DNA of 32,035 nucleotides from Myxococcales bacterium (GTDB taxonomy: Bacteria > Myxococcota_A > Polyangia > JAHFDS01): positions 1-32,035 of the forward strand of contig JAHFDS010000035.1 of assembly GCA_023248855.1 (NCBI GenBank), in the 5' to 3' direction. Positions 15,405-22,817 of this stretch are shown here, one piece after another; position 1 is the stretch's first letter; every line of letters begins with the position of its first letter. Under the pieces are notes generated by a model. That model was given only the letters and a program-made list of their open reading frames with translations, had not been told where the DNA came from and made no database searches. A program made the position numbers and the translations under genes.

Positions 15405-15476
15405 CCCGGATGGGCTTTGCCCATCCGGGGGAAGGGCAGTGTGCCCTTCCTGGTGGCCGGCTTCCGAGCCGGCCAC
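15405..15476. repeat. Cluster of three consecutive perfect hairpins
   Basis: Three hairpins lie head to tail: 15405-15429 (11-bp stem CCCGGATGGGC, loop TTT), 15430-15450 (9-bp stem GGAAGGGCA, loop GTG) and 15453-15476 (10-bp stem GTGGCCGGCT, loop TCCG). All stems are perfect. The cluster begins 6 bp after the stop codon of the penicillin-binding protein gene on the minus strand, so it would form in the 3' end of that mRNA. There it could stop transcription or protect the message. No T-run follows. Confidence 0.85.
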
Positions 15477-15482
15477 TCGCAA

Positions 15483-18317
15483 CTAGAACACCTCGTCCGT
15501 CCCCATGCTCGACTCACCCTTCTTGCCCTTGGCGGAGGCGAACGTGGCGGGCAACGTGCCGCGCTTGAAGGGCGCGAGGATGGACGAGCCGTCGCTCGGG
15601 GAGGCCGGCTTGCCTGTCACATGCGACGCGCGCACGAAGAGGATCCCGGGCGGCGCCGCGAAATCGCGGATGGGCGTCGGCGGGTGGGCCGCGCGCATGA
15701 AGTCCAGCCAGAAGGGCAGGGCGGTCGAGCCGCCGGTGGAGTTCGGGCCGATGGGCATGAAGTTGTCGCGGCCGACCCACACCACCGCGAACAGGTCCGG
15801 CGTGTAGCCGACGAACCAGTTGTCGCGGAAGCTCTGCGACGTGCCGGTCTTGCCGGCCGCGGGGCGGCCGAGCGCCTGGGCTGCCTTGCCGGTGCCGAAC
15901 TGCACGACGCCCTTCATGAGATCGACCATGAGGTACGCGGTCTCGGCGCCGATCTTCCGCTTGGGTGGCGGGGGCCTGGTGTGGTCCTCGAGCACCTCGC
16001 CGTCGGCGTCCACGACCTTGAGCACGAACAGCTGCGGCACATCGAGGCCACCGTTCGGGAACGTCGACTCCGCGTAGGCGACCTCCATCGGCGAGACGTC
16101 GATGGCGCCGAGGCAGATCGACATCGAGCGCGGGATCGGCGAGGTCAGGCCGAGGGTGCGCATCCATTCGATCTCGTTGTCGACGCCGATCTGCGCGAGC
16201 AGCTGCGCGGCGACCGTGTTGAGCGACTTCGCGAGCGCGGTCTTGAGCGTGACCGCCCCGAGGAACTCGTTCTTGTAGTTGTGCGGCGACCAGGTGCCCG
16301 ACGAGGTCTGGAACGACACCGGCTTGTCGTGGACGATCGACAGCACGTTGACGACGCCGCGATCGAGCGCGGCCGAGTAGATGAAGGGCTTGACCGCGCT
16401 GCCGATCTGCCGGCGAGCCTGCGTGGCGCGGTTGAACTGGCTCTGGAAGTAGTCGTAGCCGCCGACCATGGCCTTGAGGTGCCCCGTTTTCGGCTCGACT
16501 GCGACCAGGGCCGCCTGCAGGTCCGGCTGGTGCGCGAGCACGACCTCCTTCTGCGGGATCTTCTCGGTCTTCTTGCCCTTTCTCACGATCTTCGGGGGCT
16601 TGTCGACGACGCGCACCGCGAGCACGTCGCCCACCTCGACGTGCGCGATCTTGCGCGGCTTGGCCTTCTCGCCCTTGACCTTGCTGGCGGCGGCCTTGCT
16701 CGCTGCAGCGCGCTTCTCGCGGGCGCCGAGGACCTTGTCGTTGGCGCGCGAGGACCAGTTGCGGACGCGCGACGAGTCGAGGTCGTTGATGGGGATGCGG
16801 GTGTTCCCGACCGCCACGATGGCCTTGGGTTTGAGGGCGACCACCAGGCCGAGCACCGGCTGATCGGGCGGCGGCGCCTTGGGGTCCATCACGCGCGCGC
16901 CCTTGGTGGCGTCGGGCTTGGGCGCCTGGGCGACCCTGTCGCCCTCGATCACCGGCTTGGTCTTGCCGGCCTCGGCCTTCTGCTTCTGCCTGGCGGCCTC
17001 GGCGGCCCTGGCCTCGGGCGAGCTCGCGATCACCGCGGCGTCGGGCGGCTCGGGGGCCTCCTCGTCGTCGACGACGGCTGGCGGCTTGGTCAGGCGCGCC
17101 AGCTCCTCCGACGAGAAGGGCTTGGCCGGCTCCTTCTCCCAGCGCGCGCGCGCCTCGGGCGATTCGACGCGCCCGACCGGGCCGCGGAACGAATACTTGC
17201 GCGCGATCTCCTCGAGGTTCGAGCGCACGGCCACCTCGGCCGCGCGCTGCATCGACGCGTCGAGCGTCGTGAAGATCTTGAGGCCCCGATCGAAGAGCTC
17301 CTTGCCACCGTACGTCTGCTGCGCGTACTTGCGCACGTGCTCGACGAAGTAGGGCGCGGCCACCTTGGACAGCGGCGATTCGCGCGAGATGAGCGCGATG
17401 GGCTCGTGGCGCGCGGCGTCCGCGACGCCCTTCGAGATGAAGCCGAGCTCGAGCATGCGATCGAGCACGTAGCCCTGACGGAGCTTGCTGCGCTTGAAGT
17501 TCACGTAGGGGGAGTCGCGCGAGGGGGCCTTCGGCAGGCCCGCCAGGATCGCCGCCTCGGCGACCGTGAGGTCCTCGACGTTCTTGCCGTAGTAGGCCTC
17601 GGCCGCGGCCTGCACGCCGTAGGCGGCGTGGCCGAGGTAGACGTGGTTCAAGTAGATGGTGAGGATCTGGTCCTTGGACAGGTCCTTCTCGATGCGCCGC
17701 GCCAGGATGGCCTCGCGGATCTTGCGCACGAGCTTCTTCTCGCCGGAGAGCAGCATGAGCTTGGCGACCTGCTGCGTGATGGTCGAGCCGCCCTGGCGCA
17801 TGGCGCCGGCCTTGAAGTTCTCGTAGGCGGCGCGCGCGATGCCGATCGGATCGAGGCCGCCGTGCTCGTAGAAGCGGTTGTCCTCGCCGGCGACGAAGGC
17901 CTGCTGCACGTGGCGTGGGATGCGCGAAAACGGCACGAGCACGCGCCTCTGCAGGAAGAACTCGCCGATCAGCTCGCCGTGGATGTCGTACACGCGCGAG
18001 GCCCGCGACGGGCGGTAGTCGAGCAGCGTCGACAGCGTCGCCGGCAGATCGCGCGAGAACTCGCGGTAGGCGTACCAGCCGAAGCCCGAGGCGACGGTGC
18101 CGCCGACGAGGACCATGAGCACGAGGAAACGCCAGACCTTGAAGCGCTTCTTGCGCCGCGGCCGCCTGGCCTTCTGCTTGCCCGCGGTGGCGGGCGTCGT
18201 GGTCGGAGGGCCGACCGGCGGGTCCGAGCCTGCGCCAGGCTCCGGCCCTCGGCCGGGCCCACCCTTGTTTTCCGGCCCTTGGCCGGATTTTCTTGAACCG
18301 TCCCCAGTCGTGGCCAC
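15483..18317 (-). CDS. Class A penicillin-binding protein (PBP1A-type transglycosylase/transpeptidase)
   Basis: The 944-residue bifunctional peptidoglycan synthase has a disordered Gly/Pro-rich and then basic cytoplasmic tail (1-60) and one membrane anchor (62-83). The GT51 glycosyltransferase domain (about 105-285) carries the catalytic Glu in AGEDNRFYEHGG (E145) and the family motif GGSTITQQVAK. Between the domains is a long insert (about 350-600) with Lys/Ala/Pro/Glu low complexity and an OB-like portion. The transpeptidase domain (about 600-880) has S640-A-V-K643 (nucleophile Ser), S698-L-N and the KTGTS box (823-827). All catalytic residues are present. Start GTG 18317 is the first available; no later start precedes the membrane helix convincingly. 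The first 35 residues overlap two short palindromic repeats. The gene is divergent from the TPR gene. Confidence 0.95.
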   Translation of the reverse strand: MATTGDGSRKSGQGPENKGGPGRGPEPGAGSDPPVGPPTTTPATAGKQKARRPRRKKRFKVWRFLVLMVLVGGTVASGFGWYAYREFSRDLPATLSTLLDYRPSRASRVYDIHGELIGEFFLQRRVLVPFSRIPRHVQQAFVAGEDNRFYEHGGLDPIGIARAAYENFKAGAMRQGGSTITQQVAKLMLLSGEKKLVRKIREAILARRIEKDLSKDQILTIYLNHVYLGHAAYGVQAAAEAYYGKNVEDLTVAEAAILAGLPKAPSRDSPYVNFKRSKLRQGYVLDRMLELGFISKGVADAARHEPIALISRESPLSKVAAPYFVEHVRKYAQQTYGGKELFDRGLKIFTTLDASMQRAAEVAVRSNLEEIARKYSFRGPVGRVESPEARARWEKEPAKPFSSEELARLTKPPAVVDDEEAPEPPDAAVIASSPEARAAEAARQKQKAEAGKTKPVIEGDRVAQAPKPDATKGARVMDPKAPPPDQPVLGLVVALKPKAIVAVGNTRIPINDLDSSRVRNWSSRANDKVLGAREKRAAASKAAASKVKGEKAKPRKIAHVEVGDVLAVRVVDKPPKIVRKGKKTEKIPQKEVVLAHQPDLQAALVAVEPKTGHLKAMVGGYDYFQSQFNRATQARRQIGSAVKPFIYSAALDRGVVNVLSIVHDKPVSFQTSSGTWSPHNYKNEFLGAVTLKTALAKSLNTVAAQLLAQIGVDNEIEWMRTLGLTSPIPRSMSICLGAIDVSPMEVAYAESTFPNGGLDVPQLFVLKVVDADGEVLEDHTRPPPPKRKIGAETAYLMVDLMKGVVQFGTGKAAQALGRPAAGKTGTSQSFRDNWFVGYTPDLFAVVWVGRDNFMPIGPNSTGGSTALPFWLDFMRAAHPPTPIRDFAAPPGILFVRASHVTGKPASPSDGSSILAPFKRGTLPATFASAKGKKGESSMGTDEVF
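18242..18286. repeat. Two CCGGCC-N3-GGCCGG palindromes inside the PBP N-terminal coding region
   Basis: Perfect 6-bp stems with 3-nt loops lie at 18242-18256 (loop CTC) and 18272-18286 (loop CTT), 30 bp apart. The same core with loop GAA is found at 3542-3556 in the methyltransferase-queC gap, where the two copies are 29 bp apart. Here they fall within codons for the Gly/Pro-rich tail of the penicillin-binding protein, suggesting the tail was partly built from, or invaded by, an intergenic-type repeat. Confidence 0.7.
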
Positions 18318-18377
18318 AATGAACCTGTCGGAATGTTACGCCCCCAGCGGCGGGTTTCCAGGAATGTGCAGGCGGTG

Positions 18378-20255
18378 ATGGCTCGGCTCGCGAGAGCCGC
18401 TTGGGTGGGTGCGGTGCTCGTCACGGCCCTCGCGGGGCCGCGCCATGCCCACGCGCAGCCGCGCCCGGCCGCGCCGTTGCCGGATGCCTACCTCGTGTTC
18501 CCGTTCGAGAACGCCTCGCACGCGGCGGCGATGAACCCGTACGTGACGGGCCTGGCGCTGTCGCTCGCCGAGAGGCTGGAGTCGCACCCGGGCCTGCGGC
18601 CGGCCTACGAGGCGGCGATCTTGCTGACGCCCGTGCGCGTGCCGGCCTCGAGCGAGGAGGCCGGCAAGGTGTGCGCCGGTCACGGCGGACGGTTCGCGTT
18701 CGTGGGTGCGTTCGAGCGCAAGAGCGACTGGACCGAGGTGCAGGTCAAGGTCTCGGCGATCCTGTGCGATGCCAAGGGTGGCAAGGTGATCGCGTCGGCG
18801 ACCAAGAAGGGCGGCAAGGACGAGCTGCAGGATCTGCTCGCCAAGGCCGCCATCGACCTGCTCGAGCAGATCGCGCGGCCGGCGCCGGAGCTGGCGCGCG
18901 CAGAGATCCTGCGGCGCCAGACGCGCGACCCCTACGCCTTCTACCTCTACGGCAAGGCCAGCTTCGAGTACTTCCAGCCGCACCAGCCGCCGCCGCCGGA
19001 GGATGCGCGCAAGAAGGTCGCGCGGGCCCCCAAGCCCGAGCCGAAGGTGAAGGAGGAGGGGACGCGGCTCGAGTCCGCGCTCAAAACCGCCGCGCGGGCG
19101 ATCAACATCGATCCGAAGTACTCCGAGGCCTACCGGCTCTACGGCTTTCTGCAGCTCCAGGACGAGGAGCCGGGGCGCGCGCAGGGCTCGTATCAGCACG
19201 CGCTCGAGCTGCGGCCATCGTACTACCAGCCGCTGCTCGGGCTGGTGCGCATGTACCGGCAGAAGGGGCAGAACGCCAAGGCGTTCGAGCTCGTGCAGCG
19301 GGCGCTGATCCTGCGGCCGTTCGACTCGGAGACCCGGTATCTGTACGGGCAATCGCTGTACGAGCAGCAGAAGCTCGACGAGGCGGAAAAGGAGCTGCGC
19401 GAGGTGGTGCGGGGCGCGCCGCGGCACCTCGGCGCCAGGCGGACGCTGGTGCTCATCCACTCGACGCGCGGGGCGGGTGAGGAGCTGGCGGAGGAGCTCG
19501 AGGGCCTCCTGGCGCTGACGCCCGACGACTATGCCGCGCGGCTCGACCTTGGCAGCGCGTACCGGCGTCTGGGCCGGCCGGACAAGGCGATCTCGGCGTA
19601 CGAGCAGGTGCTGCGCACGAGGCCCACGCACTCGGGGGCGATCAAGTTCCTGGGTGACCTCTACCGCACCGTGGGCGAGCCGCAGAAGGCGACCGAGCAG
19701 TACCAGAAGCTCATGAAGATGGCGCCGTCGGACCCGCGGCCGTACTTCCTGGTCGGCGCCTCGCTCGTTGCGGCGGGCGAGGACAAGGAGGCCGAGAAGA
19801 TCTTCTCGCAGGCGCTGCGTTTCCAGAAGTACCAGCCGGCGCTGTGGAACAACCTCGGCGCCATCCGCTACCGGCGCGGTGACATCCAGGCGGCGCTGTC
19901 GCTCTTGCAGAAGGCGGCGGCCAAGCAGCCTGATCGGCCGCGCATCCGCTACAACCTGGGGCTCGCGCTGTCGGCCGCGCAGGAGAGGAAGCGCGCGCTC
20001 GAGGAGCTCAAGGCCGCCTCGGAGCTCGACCCGAACGATCCCGAGCCGCACTACGCGATGGGCGTGACGCTGCTTCGCATGGGGCAGCTCGCGGAGGCGG
20101 CGGCGGAGTTCCGCGAGGCGCTCGCGCGTCGCCCCGACCACGAGGACGCACAGCACAACCTGGCGCTGCTCGAGGACCTCGCGCGTCGCTCGGGCGAGAG
20201 CGAGATCATCGCGCCGGAGCTCAAGGGTGTCCGAGAGCCGCAGATGCGGAACTAG
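18378..20255 (+). CDS. Secreted or periplasmic TPR-repeat protein
   Basis: The protein has 625 residues from ATG 18378. It begins with a signal peptide: basic MARLAR, hydrophobic VGAVLVTALAG, probable cleavage after HAHA near residue 26. The next region (about 30-200) is a globular domain of the kind seen in myxobacterial TPR proteins, with YLVFPFENAS and an AGHGGRFAFVGAF strand-helix region. A Pro/Lys linker precedes about ten tetratricopeptide repeats (from about residue 225 to 610), for example YSEAYRLYGFLQLQDEEPGRA and PEPHYAMGVTLLRMGQLAEAA. TPRs scaffold protein-protein contacts; the partner is unknown. The longer open frame from 18333 would put 15 residues before the signal peptide and is disfavoured. 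The gene is divergent from the penicillin-binding protein gene, so a role in envelope assembly is possible. Confidence 0.88.
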   Translation: MARLARAAWVGAVLVTALAGPRHAHAQPRPAAPLPDAYLVFPFENASHAAAMNPYVTGLALSLAERLESHPGLRPAYEAAILLTPVRVPASSEEAGKVCAGHGGRFAFVGAFERKSDWTEVQVKVSAILCDAKGGKVIASATKKGGKDELQDLLAKAAIDLLEQIARPAPELARAEILRRQTRDPYAFYLYGKASFEYFQPHQPPPPEDARKKVARAPKPEPKVKEEGTRLESALKTAARAINIDPKYSEAYRLYGFLQLQDEEPGRAQGSYQHALELRPSYYQPLLGLVRMYRQKGQNAKAFELVQRALILRPFDSETRYLYGQSLYEQQKLDEAEKELREVVRGAPRHLGARRTLVLIHSTRGAGEELAEELEGLLALTPDDYAARLDLGSAYRRLGRPDKAISAYEQVLRTRPTHSGAIKFLGDLYRTVGEPQKATEQYQKLMKMAPSDPRPYFLVGASLVAAGEDKEAEKIFSQALRFQKYQPALWNNLGAIRYRRGDIQAALSLLQKAAAKQPDRPRIRYNLGLALSAAQERKRALEELKAASELDPNDPEPHYAMGVTLLRMGQLAEAAAEFREALARRPDHEDAQHNLALLEDLARRSGESEIIAPELKGVREPQMRN

Positions 20256-20349
20256 TTGACGATCGGTCGCCGCGGACGGCGACCGCAGAGGGGATGCCGA
20301 GCATCCCCTCCCCGTTCGGACAAGTCCTCACGGGCCCCCTCCCCTTGCG
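20251..20349. repeat. 99-bp direct repeat, copy A
   Basis: This copy is identical over 99 bp to 20693-20791 (offset 442 bp). It starts within the last codons of the TPR gene and includes that gene's TAG stop. It contains two perfect hairpins: 20264-20285 (9-bp stem CGGTCGCCG, loop CGGA) and 20288-20310 (10-bp stem GAGGGGATGC, loop CGA). Copy A is followed by sequence unrelated to that following copy B. Confidence 0.95.
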
Positions 20350-20692
20350 ATTGACAGCCGAGCGGCGTCCATTTGCGATTGCAGCGCCATCGGGGCGCTG
20401 GCTGGCCCACGGCGAGGAGATCAGGGACAGGCCCTAGTGCTGCCCGCCAATAGTTGGACGGCAGTTGAGCTCGGAGCAGCCTTCGCCAGCCAGCTGGCCG
20501 CAGCACTCGCGCACGCGAAGCGTGCGCAAGACAAACACCTGGGGCCGCTCGTCGAACCAGATGATTCCACTGGAATCACGGACAGCACTAGGTGTCTCGT
20601 TTGCTCGCGCTCTGCGCTCGCGAGTGCCGCACGCAGGATGTTCGACGATTTCTCTCCACAACCCTACTCCGGTCAAACTTCTGACGAGCGGC
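20350..20692. other. Non-coding spacer between the two 99-bp repeats, possible small insertion element
   Basis: This 343-bp stretch is less GC-rich and lacks the third-position GC bias of real genes here, although both strands have open frames of 84-86 codons. It contains near-inverted ends: CTAGTGC at 20434-20440 and GCACTAG at 20691-20697 (10 of 12 bases match when the arms are extended). It also holds a perfect 8-bp hairpin with a GAA loop at 20509-20527. A TTGACA at 20351 has no matching -10. The picture suits a decayed insertion or MITE-like segment; no transposase motif is recognised. Confidence 0.45.
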
Positions 20693-20791
20693 ACTAGTTG
20701 ACGATCGGTCGCCGCGGACGGCGACCGCAGAGGGGATGCCGAGCATCCCCTCCCCGTTCGGACAAGTCCTCACGGGCCCCCTCCCCTTGCG
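20693..20791. repeat. 99-bp direct repeat, copy B
   Basis: This is a perfect copy of 20251-20349 with the same two hairpins. Copy B continues into a purine/pyrimidine-biased stretch (20792-20850) of short GCTCGCT-type repeats, which also occurs in reverse complement near 15350. Copy B plus this tail therefore probably represents the original full intergenic element and copy A a duplicated part. Confidence 0.95.
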
Positions 20792-20890
20792 GCTCGCTGC
20801 GCTCGCTCTCGCTCCGTACGGGGGCGACTCGCTCCTGCTCCGTACGTGGGCCCGCGGCGGCGGGTCGATCGGACAGGTGGGTGAGCGCGG

Positions 20891-21607
20891 TCAGCGCGGG
20901 GCGGGGATGCCGGCCCGTACGGGCCAGGGCACCTCGAGCGCTTCGCGCACCACGAAGCGGTCGCCGCCCGGCTCCGAGCTCACCTGCACGACGAGGTCGG
21001 CAAAGCGCCACTGCCAGTCCAGCCGATTGGCTGGCAGCGCGGCTGGCACCTGGGCCGGCTGGGTGGGCGCGCCGAAGCGGCTGCGCATCCACTGCACGCT
21101 GCCGTCGAGGTCGAGGCGCGCGGCGGCCGCGTCCGTGTGGACGCGCGCGAAGGAGGCATGTCGCAGCGAGTGGGTCGGGCTGTCGAACGCGAACAGCAGC
21201 TCGCCGCCGACGGGCGGGCGCACGCGATCGCCCGGAGGGCTGCGGACGTGGCAGCGCCACACCACGCGCGGGCTGCGCTCTCCCGCGCTGACGAGGGCCC
21301 ACGAGGGCGTCGTGATCGCGTCGGTCGAACCCGCGGGCCGCGGCGCAGGCTTGGCGCCACCCACGCCGCACTGGGCCTTGAGTGCCTTGGCGACGTTCTG
21401 GGCGTCCGGCAGGTGCGACAGGCCCACACGCACGCCGAGCGCGCTGACGGCTGGTGCGAGCGGGCCTTTCGGCGTAACGAGGAACGCCGGCAGGAGCGCC
21501 TGCGTGGTCTCGGCGACCCGGCTGCGCAGGTACGCGCCGACGGCGAGCGTTGCCGCGAGCGCGGTGACGAGCGCGATCACCACCGCGCGTCCGCTCGTGC
21601 GGGACAC
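20891..21607 (-). CDS. Unknown single-pass membrane protein
   Basis: The protein is 238 residues from GTG 21607, which comes 1 nt after the stop codon of mog, so the two are probably co-translated. A short basic N-terminus precedes one hydrophobic segment (VVIALVTALAATLAVGAYL, near residues 10-28), which could be an uncleaved anchor. The rest is a soluble domain facing outward, with three Cys (CGVGG, WRCHV and one more nearby) and alternating strands (GELLFAFDSP, FADLVVQVSS, DRFVVREALEVP). No family was recognised and no function is offered. Codon use matches the neighbours. The gene ends 100 bp from repeat copy B. The longer open frame upstream overlaps mog and is not used. Confidence 0.65.
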   Translation of the reverse strand: MSRTSGRAVVIALVTALAATLAVGAYLRSRVAETTQALLPAFLVTPKGPLAPAVSALGVRVGLSHLPDAQNVAKALKAQCGVGGAKPAPRPAGSTDAITTPSWALVSAGERSPRVVWRCHVRSPPGDRVRPPVGGELLFAFDSPTHSLRHASFARVHTDAAAARLDLDGSVQWMRSRFGAPTQPAQVPAALPANRLDWQWRFADLVVQVSSEPGGDRFVVREALEVPWPVRAGIPAPR

Positions 21608-21608
21608 G

Positions 21609-22154
21609 TCAGGCCGACTTCGGGCGGAAGACCTTGATGTGCGCGGCGTTGCCCTCGATGCGCGGGCCGCCGATGAGGTCGATGCAGTACGGGATCGCCG
21701 GGAACACCGCCTCGAGGCAGGTCCGGATCGACCCCGGCTTGCCTGGCAGGTTGACGAGCAGCGCCTGGCCGCGGATGCCGGCGGTCTGTCGCGACAGGAT
21801 CGCGGTCGGCACCTCGCGCAGCGACACCTGGCGCATGAGCTCACCGAAGCCCGGCATCATCTTGTCGCAGACGGCCAGGGTGGCCTCGGGCGTCACGTCT
21901 CGCGGCGCGGGGCCGGTGCCCCCGGTCGTGACGACCAAGCAGCAGCCCTCGACGTCCACCAGGTGCACGAGGCCCGCCTCGATCTGTGCGCGCTCGTCGG
22001 GGACCAGCCGGTAGACGGCCTGCCACCCGGACGAGATGAACAGGCCCAGCGTCTCCTCGATGGCCTTGCCCGACGCGTCCGCGTAGACGCCGGCGCTGGC
22101 GCGGTCCGACGCGGTCAGGATTCCGATGCGGGCAGTGGGGGAAGCGGTGATCAT
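21609..22154 (-). CDS. mog: Molybdopterin adenylyltransferase (Mog/MoaB family)
   Basis: Known role: adenylation of molybdopterin before molybdenum insertion in molybdenum-cofactor synthesis. The 181-residue protein carries the family N-terminus IGILTASDRASAGVYAD and the MPT-binding signature VTTGGTGPAPRDVTPEA. It continues with the conserved segment LSRQTAGIRGQALLVNLPGKP. The D-R-x-S-x-G-x-Y-x-D-x-S-G pattern favours Mog over MoaB. ATG 22154 is 32 nt downstream of the rplX stop, so it may belong to the rpmG-rplX transcript. No other moa, mob or moe gene is in the window. Confidence 0.95.
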   Translation of the reverse strand: MITASPTARIGILTASDRASAGVYADASGKAIEETLGLFISSGWQAVYRLVPDERAQIEAGLVHLVDVEGCCLVVTTGGTGPAPRDVTPEATLAVCDKMMPGFGELMRQVSLREVPTAILSRQTAGIRGQALLVNLPGKPGSIRTCLEAVFPAIPYCIDLIGGPRIEGNAAHIKVFRPKSA

Positions 22155-22186
22155 GACGGCCGGCTTCGCCTTGCAGGTGAGCCTGC

Positions 22187-22513
22187 TCAGCTACGGGCGG
22201 TGGCGGGGATCTCGGCGCCGGTCTTGCGTCCGATGCGGATCGTGCCCGCCTCGGTGACCTTCTTGCCGACACGCGTGGGCTTGCCGCTCGAGGGATCGAT
22301 CGGCATCACGTTCGAGACGTGGATCGGCGCCTCCATCGAGACGATGCCGCCACCCTGGCCCTGCTGGTTCGGCTTCTTGTGCTTCTTGACCATGTTCAGG
22401 CCGCGCACGACGACGCGGTCGGTCTTGAGCAGGATGCGGAGCACCTCGCCGCGCTTGCCGCGTTCTTTGCCCGCGACGACCTCGACCTGATCACCCACAC
22501 GAATGCGCGCCAT
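22187..22513 (-). CDS. rplX: 50S ribosomal protein L24
   Basis: L24 is an assembly-initiating protein of the large subunit that binds 23S rRNA. The 108-residue product is full length. It has the KOW motif (VGDQVEVVAGKERGKRGEVLRI), the highly conserved GLNMVKKHKKPNQQ and the C-terminal EAPIHVSNVMPIDP with GKPTRVG. All hallmark residues look intact, so it should be functional. Its location is odd: rplX normally sits in the spc operon between rplN and rplE, but here it lies 2 bp downstream of rpmG and before mog. Either the gene has moved or this is a second copy. Confidence 0.95.
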   Translation of the reverse strand: MARIRVGDQVEVVAGKERGKRGEVLRILLKTDRVVVRGLNMVKKHKKPNQQGQGGGIVSMEAPIHVSNVMPIDPSSGKPTRVGKKVTEAGTIRIGRKTGAEIPATARS

Positions 22514-22515
22514 GA

Positions 22516-22677
22516 CTACTTCGCTTCCTTGAAGAGGACGTGCTTGCGCGCCACCGGATCGTACTTCTTGAACTCCAGCCGGTCGGGCGTGGTCCGCTTG
22601 TTCTTGGTCGTCGAGTAGAAGTAGCCGGTGTCCGCGGTGGACACGAGCTTGATGATCACGCGGGTCGCTTTGGCCAT
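22516..22677 (-). CDS. rpmG: 50S ribosomal protein L33
   Basis: The 53-residue product (start [13 protein letters not shown], then [23 protein letters not shown]) is an ordinary bacterial L33. It lacks the two C-x-x-C zinc pairs, so it is the Cys-minus (C-) form. AGAGGA lies shortly before ATG 22677. L33 is often next to rpmB or tRNA-Trp-secE-nusG; none of these is seen here. The downstream rplX begins after only 2 bp, so they are co-translated. Confidence 0.96.
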   Translation of the reverse strand: MAKATRVIIKLVSTADTGYFYSTTKNKRTTPDRLEFKKYDPVARKHVLFKEAK

Positions 22678-22817
22678 TGGTGTTCCTCTGAGTGCCTGGG
22701 CTTTCGCGAGCCCAAAGGGAACGAGCAAGTAACATGCTCCCGGGGGGTGATCAAGGGGAAAACCGCGGCCTGGCGACCGCGCTTGCCAGGGAGCCTGAAC
22801 ATCGGTTCCTCATCGCC

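Noticed and set aside
15345-18296. Long plus-strand open frame (about 980 codons) opposite the penicillin-binding protein
   Set aside because: It is the complement shadow of a gene with complete catalytic motifs. The translated product is Arg/Leu/Gly/Asp low complexity without domains, as expected in high-GC DNA.
20351-20379. TTGACA hexamer as a promoter
   Set aside because: No acceptable -10 at 15-19 bp spacing; the sequence there is TGCGAT.
20434-20697. Small open frames on both strands between the 99-bp repeats
   Set aside because: No ribosome binding site, no codon bias and no recognised domain; better explained as non-coding element remnants.
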